DNA from: Halomonas sp. JB37
GTDB lineage: Bacteria > Pseudomonadota > Gammaproteobacteria > Pseudomonadales > Halomonadaceae
Direction: 5' to 3'
Length of the DNA: 64,000 nt
NCBI RefSeq assembly: GCF_002332255.1
Contig: NZ_NRGW01000001.1
Coordinates: forward strand, 3,224,001-3,288,000
Shown here: piece after piece, positions 17,585 through 26,410 of the stretch
Layout: every line of letters starts with the position of its first letter
Numbering within the stretch: the stretch's first letter is position 1
Made by a program: the position numbers and the translations under genes
The notes under the pieces: generated by a model
What the model was told of the DNA's origin: nothing
What the model saw: the letters and a program-made list of their open reading frames with translations, nothing else
Databases searched by the model: none

Positions 17585-18874
17585 TTAGAACGTTTTGGGG
17601 AACATCATTTGCGGCAGGTATAAAAACACGCTCGGCAGCAATATCATGGCAATAATCACTAGCATAATAAGCACGATGAGCGGCATGACAGCCACGAAAG
17701 CGCGCCCCATCGACACCTCGCCTATCTGTGTGGCTATCAGCAGACAAATACCGTATGGCGGCGTGATCAGTCCCAACGTCAGCGACAAAATCACCACCAG
17801 GCCCATATGGATCTGGTTGATATCTGCCGACACGCAAAGCCCTTGAATGATAGGCAGGAAGATGATCACCGCCGTCACCGGGCTAAGCACTGTGCCGATG
17901 ACGAGCATGAAAAACATCACCAGCAGCATGATACCGACTCGGGCCTGGGTAACAGACAGGATAAAGTCGGCAACCTCCTGAGCAATCCCCAGGTACGAGA
18001 TCAGCCACCCCATGATCCCCGCTGACGCAACGGCGAACATCGGCAGCGAAAAGCTCACCACGGAATCGGCTAAAATACCCGGCAATTGCTTAATATGAAT
18101 CGCACGATAAAACACAAAGGCTAGAAGCCCACCGACCAGAACGGCTACCGAGGCCGCTTCGGTCGCAGTAAACACACCGGCGGTAATACCGCCTAGCACG
18201 ACCAGCGGTAACATCATGGGAGGTGCCGCCGTCAGGGCGGTGCGGCCCACTTTTGAGAACGAAAACTTGCCCGTTGCCTTGATACCGTGACGCTTGGCAA
18301 CGTAATAGACGTAGCCCATCTGCATCAAACCTACCAGCACACCAGGCAATACGCCGCCCATGAACAACGCCCCGACAGACACATTGCCGAAAGCACCGTA
18401 AATCACCATCAAGATCGAGGGTGGAATAATACCGCCCAGTACTGAAGACGCCGCCGTTAAGGCAACAGCAAAAGGCGCGGGGTATCCGGACTTCTTCATC
18501 GCGGGAATAAGTACGGCGCCGACGCTGGCCGTATCAGCAGCGGCGGAGCCCGACAGGCTGGCAAACATCATCGACACCATGACGTTGATGTGCCCAAGCC
18601 CACCGCGAACGTGCCCGACCGTACTGTCAGCAAAGTTCAACAGGCGATCGGTAATGCCGCCGTCGTTCATCAGCCGGCCTAACAATAGAAAGAACGGCAC
18701 GGCCAGCAGCGGAAATGAATTGATGCTGGCAAACATCTGGTTGACGACCGAGGTCAACGGTAGCCCTAGCTGGGTGATCGTAATAATAGATGCTAAGCCA
18801 ATGGCAAACGCAATGGGTACGCTAAGCGCAATAAGAAGCAAGAAGCTGCCAATCAAGACCAACAAAGGGTTCAT
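17585..18874 (-). CDS. dctM: TRAP transporter large membrane subunit (DctM)
   Basis: A 429-residue integral membrane protein with about twelve hydrophobic segments and the DctM blocks LGRLMNDGGITDRLLNFA and GGIIPPSILMVIYGA. It forms the Na+-driven transport channel of a TRAP system. Its start overlaps the dctQ stop by 4 bp. It is the last gene of the minus-strand cluster and is followed by a strong terminator hairpin. Confidence 0.94.
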   Translation of the reverse strand: MNPLLVLIGSFLLLIALSVPIAFAIGLASIITITQLGLPLTSVVNQMFASINSFPLLAVPFFLLLGRLMNDGGITDRLLNFADSTVGHVRGGLGHINVMVSMMFASLSGSAAADTASVGAVLIPAMKKSGYPAPFAVALTAASSVLGGIIPPSILMVIYGAFGNVSVGALFMGGVLPGVLVGLMQMGYVYYVAKRHGIKATGKFSFSKVGRTALTAAPPMMLPLVVLGGITAGVFTATEAASVAVLVGGLLAFVFYRAIHIKQLPGILADSVVSFSLPMFAVASAGIMGWLISYLGIAQEVADFILSVTQARVGIMLLVMFFMLVIGTVLSPVTAVIIFLPIIQGLCVSADINQIHMGLVVILSLTLGLITPPYGICLLIATQIGEVSMGRAFVAVMPLIVLIMLVIIAMILLPSVFLYLPQMMFPKTF

Positions 18875-19377
18875 ATTTTGGTTGCCTCACGCGCGCTATC
18901 CACGCTGTTAGCTTTTTTGAGCATCGCAATATCATCCATTATGATTTCAAAGGAAAATAGCAACATCGCTAATCCCGCTACTGGAATCGCGGCAAACATA
19001 TAGGCCATGGGCGTTCCTAGCGCGACCGAACGCCGGCTCCAGCCCATATCAACCAGCACATTGCCGTGGACAATTAACACATAGATCACCGGCAAGCAGG
19101 CGACGTTGCCAAACAGACGCAGCGCCCGCTGGGTGATCACAAAACGCGATGGAAAGACATCAACCACATAGTGACTGCGCCTGCGCACCGCAATAGCGGC
19201 ACCCAGAAACACTGACCATACGAAAAACGCCATGGCTACTTCATCGGTCCAGGAAACCGAAATTTTCAAGTAGTTGCGCGCCACAACCTGATAGAGAACC
19301 GTAAGAATAAAGCCCGCAAACAAACTGCTCGCCACAAACGTCAGCGCCTTCTCTATTACATTGTTTATTCGTCGCAT
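18871..19377 (-). CDS. dctQ: TRAP transporter small membrane subunit (DctQ)
   Basis: A 168-residue protein with four hydrophobic segments and the DctQ pattern (VVARNYLKISVSWTDEVAM, then FLGAAIAVRRRSHYVVDVF). It partners DctM in the membrane. It is separated from dctP by 79 bp containing a strong hairpin, which probably lowers its expression relative to the binding protein. Confidence 0.92.
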   Translation of the reverse strand: MRRINNVIEKALTFVASSLFAGFILTVLYQVVARNYLKISVSWTDEVAMAFFVWSVFLGAAIAVRRRSHYVVDVFPSRFVITQRALRLFGNVACLPVIYVLIVHGNVLVDMGWSRRSVALGTPMAYMFAAIPVAGLAMLLFSFEIIMDDIAMLKKANSVDSAREATKI

Positions 19378-19402
19378 GCGTGCGCCCTTTCCTTCGCGGT
19401 AA

Positions 19403-19424
19403 CGCTCCCCGTTAACGGGGAGCG
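19403..19424 (-). promoter_or_regulatory. Intercistronic hairpin between dctP and dctQ
   Basis: A perfect 22-base palindrome, CGCTCCCC-GTTAAC-GGGGAGCG, between the dctP stop and the dctQ start. There is no T tract, so it is more likely an mRNA-stabilising or attenuating stem that protects the dctP message than a full terminator. Confidence 0.65.
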
Positions 19425-19456
19425 GTCAGCTAACCAAGTGACTTATCGGTGACGGC

Positions 19457-20440
19457 TTAAAGATTACGAATCGTTTCAAGCAGTTCGGTCAAATCGCGCT
19501 CTTGAGCAAACTGGTCATGAAGAGGAACGATTTGATCAATAAAGGCCTGCTTGTCGACCTCCGTTACCGTTACACCCAGGTCTGCAAACTGCTGAATGAC
19601 TTCGGCATCATACTCAACGCCTTTTTCCGTTCCGTACTCACCCGCGTGCTGCGCCGCGTCGAGAATAATGGCCTGATCTTCTTCTGAGAAACGATTAAAG
19701 CGGTTCTCGCTGATAGAGATGTGGCTCATCATGATCTGATGCTCGGTTTTGGCATGATACGGGGCGACTTCGTAGAGTCGGCTTGAGAAGTAGCCGCTGA
19801 TAGTGCTTTCAAAGGCACCGACGACGCCGGTTTGCATACCCGTGTAGATTTCTGTCCAGGGGAGCGAGGTAGTCAACGCCCCCGCCGCTTGCCACATTTC
19901 TGCGTCAAGGCGTGAGCCGGTAACGCGCATTTTGACGCCTTCAAGGTCGGAAGGCTCAACAATCGGCCCCACATTGCTGCTTAAGTTGCGCGTACCGCCG
20001 CCGGTTAAGCTAAGCAGTTTCAAACCAACGCCAGACTCGCTCATGGCATTGTCGAAATACGCATAGACAGGAGAATCAGACGATGTGGCTGCGCGAAAGT
20101 CGTCCATATCATCAAACAAATAGTTGAGGCTGAAGATCTCGAAATCAGGAATATAGGGCGAAACATTCATGACCCCGCCAATAATCATGTCGGTCGTGCC
20201 AATGCGTATTTCGTCGACCATGGTTTGGTCGTTGCCCAGCTGCCCACCTTGAAAAATTTGTACTTTCACACGGCCATCGGTAGCTTCTTCGACTTCTGTT
20301 TTAAAGGCTTCCGCCGCATCAACCCAGGGATGGGGCGCGGTGACGACGGTACCAAGGCGCAGCGTTTCTGCCAATGCTGGCGTTGCGGTCAACAGGGCCG
20401 CCGCGCTTAATAGGGCAATGCTTGAGAGAGTGCGGGTCAT
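19457..20440 (-). CDS. dctP: TRAP transporter periplasmic binding protein (DctP)
   Basis: A 327-residue DctP-family binding protein. A signal peptide ends at TPALA; mature sequence starts ETLRLGTVVTAPHPWVDAAEAF. MRVTGSRLDAEMWQAAGA contains the family Arg that binds the ligand carboxylate, and the PWTEIYTGMQTGVVGAFEST block is the usual dimer or cleft segment. The ligand is expected to be a carboxylate or amino/sulfonated organic acid handled by the upstream oxidative genes. Confidence 0.93.
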   Translation of the reverse strand: MTRTLSSIALLSAAALLTATPALAETLRLGTVVTAPHPWVDAAEAFKTEVEEATDGRVKVQIFQGGQLGNDQTMVDEIRIGTTDMIIGGVMNVSPYIPDFEIFSLNYLFDDMDDFRAATSSDSPVYAYFDNAMSESGVGLKLLSLTGGGTRNLSSNVGPIVEPSDLEGVKMRVTGSRLDAEMWQAAGALTTSLPWTEIYTGMQTGVVGAFESTISGYFSSRLYEVAPYHAKTEHQIMMSHISISENRFNRFSEEDQAIILDAAQHAGEYGTEKGVEYDAEVIQQFADLGVTVTEVDKQAFIDQIVPLHDQFAQERDLTELLETIRNL

Positions 20441-20487
20441 CGTGGAGATTCCTTTGTCGATATATGGTTAGCAAAAAGGCCGTATGG

Positions 20488-21066
20488 CTACTTGCCCGAT
20501 ACCGGCTCGCCGAGCGTGTGCATTAGGCGGTTGGCCCATCCAAACAGCGTCGTTGAAAGCGTTAAATCCAAGATTTCTTGATCGTTTAAACCCACCTCTT
20601 TCAGACTTCCAATATCTTCTTGGGTGACGTTGGGAGGACATTCGGAAAGACGCATACCGAATTTCAAAATAGCGCGCGTGCGCGGGTCAAGATCGGCCTC
20701 TTTGCCACGCAGGAAGATATCCCCCATGACCCGATCATCGCCGACAATATTATTGTAACGCTGGGCATGAACAGCAGCACAATATATGCAGCGATTGACC
20801 ACAGACGCAGCCACCGCGCCCAGTTCACGCTCTTCGCGGGCAAGGCCACCCTTGTCGTACATAATGCCGTTGAACAGCGAGGTGCGAATGCGCAGCGACT
20901 CCGGGTCGTGTGCCAACACCAGCACGTAATCGGATATCTTGGTATTAGAGGGCGTTTCCTTCAGCGCTTCGCGCTGGGCGGGCGTCGCCTGCTCATAATC
21001 AATCGGCGTGACATGGGGGCGCCACGTAGGGACACGCGTCGTAAACTTATGAATAACGCGGCTCAT
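20488..21066 (-). CDS. AhpD-like alkylhydroperoxidase-fold protein (CxxC present)
   Basis: A 192-residue protein of the carboxymuconolactone decarboxylase/AhpD superfamily. It has the redox motif CIYCAAVH (Cys-x2-Cys-x3-His) near residue 92, suggesting thiol-based peroxidase or disulfide reductase activity. From memory it resembles the uncharacterised peroxidase-like family typified by Avi_7169 of Agrobacterium vitis, which occurs beside a second CMD protein as here. It overlaps the upstream CMD gene by 4 bp. In this cluster it may remove peroxide leaking from the flavin monooxygenase, or take part in the catabolic step itself. Confidence 0.8.
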   Translation of the reverse strand: MSRVIHKFTTRVPTWRPHVTPIDYEQATPAQREALKETPSNTKISDYVLVLAHDPESLRIRTSLFNGIMYDKGGLAREERELGAVAASVVNRCIYCAAVHAQRYNNIVGDDRVMGDIFLRGKEADLDPRTRAILKFGMRLSECPPNVTQEDIGSLKEVGLNDQEILDLTLSTTLFGWANRLMHTLGEPVSGK

Positions 21067-21557
21067 TGCGCTTCTCCCATGACACTTAACACAGCGGCAA
21101 CTCGCAGCTGATAATTAACAAAGGCGACCAGCCCGGCTAAGCGCACAATGTCCGATTCATTGATATCCGCTTTACGCAGCCGTTCAATATCGCTTTCGCT
21201 GGCATCTTTGGGTGAGCGAGTGACTAAATCTACATAGCTCACCATGGCAGCGAGACGCGGCTCACTTGCCGGTGGGTGGCTGTCCGTCGTTGCCAAGCTC
21301 AGCGGGTCGGCTTCGCTGCCGTAGCTGGACAGCAGCTCGGCATAGTGGCGCGTTAGCCCCTCTTGCTGGCACACTTTCGCCATCCGGCAGGCAAACACTG
21401 CCCTGGTTTCAAGCGCCAGCCCACCTGGGTCGCTGGGCAACAGGGCGGCTTTATAAGAGGCCTGCGTCAAGTCCATCAGCTTGCTACGCATCCCTAACGC
21501 GTCAGCGAGGGGGCCGGTACTCGGCACATTGGCCGCTGCTTCTATTACATTTGTCAT
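21063..21557 (-). CDS. CMD-domain protein lacking the CxxC motif
   Basis: A 164-residue protein. The start at 21557 (MTNVIEAA) follows AAGGACAT; a longer frame beginning at 21779 would run 170 bp into the upstream monooxygenase gene and is rejected. It shows the helical CMD fold (ETRAVFACRMAKVCQQEGLTRHYAELL, then RLAAMVSYVDLVTRSP) but no Cys-x2-Cys pair. It probably pairs with the adjacent AhpD-like protein, one redox-active and one not, as in the Avi_7170/Avi_7169-type pairs. Exact function is unknown. Confidence 0.75.
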   Translation of the reverse strand: MTNVIEAAANVPSTGPLADALGMRSKLMDLTQASYKAALLPSDPGGLALETRAVFACRMAKVCQQEGLTRHYAELLSSYGSEADPLSLATTDSHPPASEPRLAAMVSYVDLVTRSPKDASESDIERLRKADINESDIVRLAGLVAFVNYQLRVAAVLSVMGEAQ

Positions 21558-21609
21558 TTTTATGTCCTTAAACGGATCAGCCAAGCGCTTCTTATCAAAG
21601 GGAACCGCT

Positions 21610-23076
21610 TTATAACGGTGACGGCAGCGGCGATGCCTGCCACTCGTCGCCCAGGAGTTCCGGGGTGTCATAGTCCTGAAACTGCTGCCAGTGGCGCTCA
21701 ACGTCTTGCTGGTAAAAACACGCAGCGATGGCGTTAACCAGCCAGCTGGCTCCCTCGCTAATGCCCGGGATATCGCCACTTACTTTGCCAAGACTGACGG
21801 ACGCACCGTAGTTGAAGCAGTGTATGTGGCGTAACCATGGCGCTGAACCAGGCTCACGTTCTTGAAAAGCGAAGTCGCGCCCGACATACGGGAATTTACC
21901 CAGCTCGTCATCCTCAAGCTCGCGCGGCGGCTGATAGCAGTCGCGCCATAGCAGAATACGGTCGGCGTAACCCGCTAATTCAGTGCGTGCCAAAGGGTCG
22001 ACTTCAAACCCAGTTCCCATAATCAGAAAGTCGCCGCGAACCTCGCCCTGCTGTGTTTCGAGCACAACGTCATCGCCGTCTATTCGCGTTGAACGGACAC
22101 CGCAGTCAAAATGAAAATAGGCGTTGTCATGGCGGCTAACGCGCAAGGTAGAGCCACGCGGTGGCGGGGTCTGGGTAATAAAGGAGTAGTGCATAAAGCG
22201 CCAGCGCCAGTCGTCGCTCAAGCCGGCATAGCCTTGAGTGAAGCCAAACGAACCGATACCCATCATTTTATTGACGGTGGGCATTTGCGGACGGCGAATC
22301 AGAAAGCGCACCGATTGCGCGCCGTTCTCCAGCGCTTCGGCGGCATTATCAATGGCCGACGCGCCCACGCCTACGACAATAACCCGCTTGCCTTTTAACG
22401 CAGTAAAGTCGATATCATCTGCGGTATGCGCCCACACCCGCTCAGGCAAGGTGGCCACAAAACCCGGAATTTTGGGTGCGCCGGTGCCTTCACGCCCGGT
22501 CGCCATGATGAGTTTACGGGTCAGCACCGACCCGCTGCGGGCACCGGTACCCGAAAGTTCAAGGCTTAATAAATCGCCTTCTGGCTTAACATGCTCAACG
22601 TTAACGTTATTATCGATCGGCAGTGCCAGCACCTGACGATACCAGCATAAATAGTCCATCCACATGGGGCGGGGGATTTTATCCAGTGCTTCCCATGCCT
22701 CGTTACCGAACTGAGCTTCATGCCAGGCGCGAAATGTCAGCGACGCGAATCCATAGCTAGGGCCAGGTAGCGTTTTAGGCGAACGTAGCGTTTCCATCCG
22801 CGCATAGTTCATCCATGGTCCTTCAAGACCCGCAGCATTTCGATCGAAGACACGAATATTGCGAATACCCGCAGCTAACAGTGCAAACGCTGCGACCATA
22901 CCGCACTGCCCGCCGCCTATGATGACGACATCATAAATATGTCGGCCATCGTGAGCGGCTCGGCTAGGCACCCAGTTTTCACGGGGCAGGTTTAAACACG
23001 CCAAGTCATAGCGGACGCGTTCATTAAGCGCTTCAAGACCAGCGCCAACCTGTGAGGGGGAAGAAGTTACTGTCAT
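21610..23076 (-). CDS. FAD/NAD(P)H-dependent flavin monooxygenase-like oxidoreductase
   Basis: A 488-residue flavoprotein with two dinucleotide-binding sites: VVIIGGGQCGMVAAF near residue 52 for FAD and VIVVGVGASAIDNAAE near 235 for NAD(P)H. A GTGFEVD segment near 355 is typical of class B flavin monooxygenases. It likely N- or S-hydroxylates or oxygenates the imported compound or its transamination product. Its stop lies 53 bp before the first CMD gene, and its start overlaps the aminotransferase stop by 4 bp, so the genes are coupled. Confidence 0.82.
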   Translation of the reverse strand: MTVTSSPSQVGAGLEALNERVRYDLACLNLPRENWVPSRAAHDGRHIYDVVIIGGGQCGMVAAFALLAAGIRNIRVFDRNAAGLEGPWMNYARMETLRSPKTLPGPSYGFASLTFRAWHEAQFGNEAWEALDKIPRPMWMDYLCWYRQVLALPIDNNVNVEHVKPEGDLLSLELSGTGARSGSVLTRKLIMATGREGTGAPKIPGFVATLPERVWAHTADDIDFTALKGKRVIVVGVGASAIDNAAEALENGAQSVRFLIRRPQMPTVNKMMGIGSFGFTQGYAGLSDDWRWRFMHYSFITQTPPPRGSTLRVSRHDNAYFHFDCGVRSTRIDGDDVVLETQQGEVRGDFLIMGTGFEVDPLARTELAGYADRILLWRDCYQPPRELEDDELGKFPYVGRDFAFQEREPGSAPWLRHIHCFNYGASVSLGKVSGDIPGISEGASWLVNAIAACFYQQDVERHWQQFQDYDTPELLGDEWQASPLPSPL

Positions 23077-24791
23077 TGCGTCATCTCAATCTGGGACTGC
23101 CTAGCCTTGTCTGCTTCATGAGGCCACCAAAACCAACGGATAGGTACATCTGAGCTAGCAGTGCTTGCGGGCAGGTCGGCCTGTTCTGCCAACGCAACAA
23201 TATCCCGTGCCTTAGCGAAGTAATCCTCGCCTTCTTCGAACGTGGCGTCTGATGCAGGGCTCGCCTGGGTGAAAAGCGCGTCCAGACATATCGCTGGCAT
23301 GCTGGGCTGATTTTCCACCAAGTGTTGGCGAACGCTCCAAACACCGGATTTTTCATCGACGGTGTAGAGCTTCATTAATACCGCCGCGTAACGTGTAATA
23401 AACTCGACGGCAGATATTACATAGTTAGCCGACTCATTGCTAAAAAAGAAATGAAATCCGAGTCTTACCCAGCCTGGACGATATAAGCTTCGACCTTTTT
23501 GGACTAAGCGTTCGTGCTCTAACGCCGTGTCCGCATCAATTGAAAGCAGCTCATGACCATAAGGGCCTGCACACGAACAGCCGCCTCTTGCCTGAATGCC
23601 AAACAGGTCATTGAGCATGGCAACAATGAGATTGTGGTGAATGTCACGCTGCCCGGCGCGAACGTTAAAAGAGAAAATAGACAGCCGCGGCGCATCCACC
23701 GGCCCCAAAAGCGTTAAGTTATCAAGCGTTGACCAGCGCGCCATGGCCATCGCTATCATGGCTTTTTCCTGCGCTTCAATGTAATCCACACCAACCAGCG
23801 ATTTAACGCGAAAGGCAAGGCCCGCTCGGATGTTGCCTAATATATCCGGGGTGCCGCCCTCCTCCCGGCGTTGAATATCGCTCACATAGCGGTGTTCCGT
23901 CGCGGTGACATAAGACACCGTGCCGCCGCCTGCAACCGAGGGGATGGCATTACGGCACAGCGCCTTTCTAATCACCAAGACGCCGGAACTACCCGGCCCA
24001 CCTACGAACTTATGCGGCGAGACAAAAACCGCGTCTAAGTGATCATTTTTGCCGGTGCCCGCCACATTAATATCGACGTAAGGGCCGCTGGCGGCATAGT
24101 CAAAAAGCGCCAGCCCATCGTAACGATGCACCAGCGTGGCGATAGCCGAAACGTCCGTTTTGATGCCGGTTACGTTAGAGGCTGCCGAAAACGCGGCAAT
24201 TTTTAGCGGCCGGTCAACGTAGCGTTTTAGCTGCGCCTCTAGTTCGTCCAGGCGTATAAGGCCATCTTGGCCTAGCGAAATACGTACCAAGTCGGCATCG
24301 CATTCTCGCCAGATAAGATCGTTGGAATGATGCTCGTAAGGCCCGATAAAAATCACCGGCCTAACGTCACTCGACGTATCCCCCCGCTGCTGTAACTCTA
24401 AAATTTCACAGCAGCGATCAATCGCTGCCGTTGCCCCGGCACCTGCAAACAGCACCGCATAGTTGTCATTAGCCCCAACAGCTTGGGCCACCGCTTGGCG
24501 GGCTGACTCGCGATAGCGGGTGGTGACTTTTCCGGTATAAGAAGTTTCGGTGTGCGTATTGGCATAAAACGGCAGCAGCTGCTGGTAAACGGCGTTTTCA
24601 ACAAAGCCTAACGCACGCCCTGAAGCCGTGTAATCAGCATAAAGCAGCGGGCGCATGCCAAACGCGGTAGGAATAGACATGCCTTCGCCTATCACGTCAT
24701 CGCGAAGAAACGCTACCCACTCACTAGAATTGCCCGAGAGGCAGCTCGGTGGTTTTTTTGACTTGTTCCATTGAAAAACATGATGTGACAT
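23073..24791 (-). CDS. Class V aminotransferase / cysteine desulfurase-like PLP enzyme
   Basis: A 572-residue fold-type I PLP enzyme. The core starts with LLYADYTASGRALG near residue 50; the Schiff-base Lys lies in VSPHKFVGGPGSSGVLV, and a later GGCSCAGPYGHE loop recalls the Cys loop of cysteine desulfurases. About 150 C-terminal residues extend beyond the usual core. The frame overlaps the lrp-like gene by 68 bp if the ATG at 24791 is used; the conserved FLRDDVIGEG stretch lies upstream of the next ATG (24680), so an early start is favoured. It is probably translated with the downstream monooxygenase. Desulfurase, lyase and aminotransferase activities all remain possible. Confidence 0.8.
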   Translation of the reverse strand: MSHHVFQWNKSKKPPSCLSGNSSEWVAFLRDDVIGEGMSIPTAFGMRPLLYADYTASGRALGFVENAVYQQLLPFYANTHTETSYTGKVTTRYRESARQAVAQAVGANDNYAVLFAGAGATAAIDRCCEILELQQRGDTSSDVRPVIFIGPYEHHSNDLIWRECDADLVRISLGQDGLIRLDELEAQLKRYVDRPLKIAAFSAASNVTGIKTDVSAIATLVHRYDGLALFDYAASGPYVDINVAGTGKNDHLDAVFVSPHKFVGGPGSSGVLVIRKALCRNAIPSVAGGGTVSYVTATEHRYVSDIQRREEGGTPDILGNIRAGLAFRVKSLVGVDYIEAQEKAMIAMAMARWSTLDNLTLLGPVDAPRLSIFSFNVRAGQRDIHHNLIVAMLNDLFGIQARGGCSCAGPYGHELLSIDADTALEHERLVQKGRSLYRPGWVRLGFHFFFSNESANYVISAVEFITRYAAVLMKLYTVDEKSGVWSVRQHLVENQPSMPAICLDALFTQASPASDATFEEGEDYFAKARDIVALAEQADLPASTASSDVPIRWFWWPHEADKARQSQIEMTQ

Positions 24792-25188
24792 TGCTTAACT
24801 CTACTGTCGAAATTAGCCTTTTATAAAAGGCGTCGAAAGACTGATTATCGCGTGTAATGACCTTAAGCAAATAATCATACTCACCGGCCAAACGATTAAC
24901 TTCCATAATTTCAGGAAAAGACTGAACAGCTTCCTGAAATGTATCTAGCCAGGCTTGGTTATGTTTGTCTGTTTTAATCATGACAAACACAACAAGGCGA
25001 AGATTTAGCTTCTCAGGATTGAGAACGGCAATTCTTTTTTCTATAAACCCGTCTTTCTCTAACCGCTGTATTCTTCGCCAGCACGGGGTTACCGACAACC
25101 CAATCCCTTCTGCTAGCTGGGCAATAGAAAGACTATCATCATGCTGAAGCTGTTCAAGAATTTTTAAATCAAAGCGATCAATAAGCAA
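24724..25188 (-). CDS. Lrp/AsnC-family transcriptional regulator
   Basis: A 154-residue Lrp-type regulator. The N-terminal helix-turn-helix (LSIAQLAEGIGLSVTPCWRRIQRLEKDG) spans residues 17-45, and the C-terminal RAM/AsnC ligand domain follows (MEVNRLAGEYDYLLKVI). It is the promoter-proximal gene of the cluster ending at dctM. Lrp regulators of this size commonly sense an amino acid and activate the adjacent catabolic operon, which supports an amino-containing substrate for the pathway. Its 3' end overlaps the aminotransferase frame. Confidence 0.9.
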   Translation of the reverse strand: MLIDRFDLKILEQLQHDDSLSIAQLAEGIGLSVTPCWRRIQRLEKDGFIEKRIAVLNPEKLNLRLVVFVMIKTDKHNQAWLDTFQEAVQSFPEIMEVNRLAGEYDYLLKVITRDNQSFDAFYKRLISTVELSNVTSCFSMEQVKKTTELPLGQF

Positions 25189-25777
25189 TTTATTTCCCTT
25201 CAGATAAAATTATTAGAATAATTTTTTATATATTCAAAATATTGCTCCGTCAAGGAAAATAAATTCCTCTGCCATCCCGTCGATAAAAAAGCAAATAATG
25301 GAATTATATAAAGTCTGGTGGGGCAATCACACTCTTTATAAAATCAGGAAAACTTTGTAGACAGCATATTATCAATGCTTCTCACCAATTGAATATAAGC
25401 GTTAAAAACCAGCGTTAATAAAACACTAAAAATCAGCCAAACTCAAAATCATAAAATAGTATAAGCTAACCAAAAAAATCTATTGAATAGGCAACCCCAC
25501 CCTTTAGCTTTAAAAATACAACATAATCAGCTACCACATACATTGTTAGCAAAGGCTATGTTAGTTCGCCATTACAAACTTTATTTTTAATCATTACACT
25601 TTTTTAATCATTAAAGCATGCTAGGATTCATCGCTATTGAATACCCGACTTTTGCACTCAGGTATGGCTCTATCGCCATACTCGTCAGTAGATATACGCA
25701 GTCATTTGTTTCAGCTAGCGTTTCTATTGCTTGAGTTTCTATTGCTAAAGCGCCTACTCAGAAAGAGTTTTTAAGTT
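25189..25777. other. AT-rich intergenic region between lrp-like gene and mntP
   Basis: About 590 bp, clearly richer in A+T than the genes on either side. It must contain the divergent promoters of the lrp-led cluster and of mntP. I see no open frame of convincing quality, no repeat beyond a 12-base GTTTCTATTGCT doublet near 25725-25748, and no recognisable yybP-ykoY manganese riboswitch. Confidence 0.5.
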
Positions 25778-26338
25778 ATGACACCGATCACCCTGCTGTT
25801 CCTGGCCGTATCAATGTCAGCGGATGCTTTCGCTGCCTCCATCAGCAAAGGCACAGAACTTAAGAAGCCCACTTTTCGCCATGCGATCGGTATTGGCTTA
25901 GTCTTTGGCATCATTGAAGCCATCACGCCGGTGCTCGGCTGGGCGGCGGGAAAGGCATCGCAGCAGTATGTGCAAGCCTGGGATCACTGGGTGGCATTCA
26001 CCCTGCTTTCGGTGATTGGCCTGCATATGATTTACGCCGGGCTCAAAAAGGACGGCAAAGTAGAGCATCGCAAGCAAACACTCTGGCTATTAGTCATCAC
26101 CGCCACCGCGACCAGCATTGATGCGATGGCGGTCGGCGCAAGCCTTGCCTTTATCGATGCCAACATTATCGCTACTAGCTTTGCCATTGGTCTGGCCACA
26201 ACAATCATGGCTTCAATGGGCACGCTGCTGGGCCACCGGCTTGGTAAGTTTGTTGGCCATTGGGCAGAGTTAATCGGCGGTATTGTATTGATTGGGATTG
26301 GGCTGGCGGTACTGGCACAGCACACCGCCATTTTTTAG
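25778..26338 (+). CDS. mntP: Manganese exporter
   Basis: A 186-residue inner-membrane protein with six hydrophobic segments. Both repeats show the MntP acidic motif: SMSADAFAASISKG near residue 12 and SIDAMAVGASLAFIDA near 112. These Asp residues bind Mn2+ in characterised MntP. It is a single gene; a hairpin follows at 26381. The yybP-ykoY riboswitch that precedes E. coli mntP is not apparent here. Confidence 0.93.
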   Translation: MTPITLLFLAVSMSADAFAASISKGTELKKPTFRHAIGIGLVFGIIEAITPVLGWAAGKASQQYVQAWDHWVAFTLLSVIGLHMIYAGLKKDGKVEHRKQTLWLLVITATATSIDAMAVGASLAFIDANIIATSFAIGLATTIMASMGTLLGHRLGKFVGHWAELIGGIVLIGIGLAVLAQHTAIF

Positions 26339-26380
26339 ATCTTTTCAGCACGCCTAGACCCTGCATTGCACGCCACATAA

Positions 26381-26410
26381 AGGTCAGCTATCGCCAACGA
26401 TAGCCGACCT
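26381..26410 (+). terminator. Hairpin downstream of mntP
   Basis: A 13-bp stem with one mismatch (26381-26393 with 26398-26410, loop CCAA) begins 43 bp after the mntP stop. There is no strong T tract, so it is a weak terminator or 3'-end stabiliser. Confidence 0.55.

Noticed and set aside
25600..25777. Possible yybP-ykoY manganese riboswitch before mntP
   Set aside because: The conserved GGGGAGUA-type core and the paired loops of this riboswitch cannot be found in the sequence before mntP.
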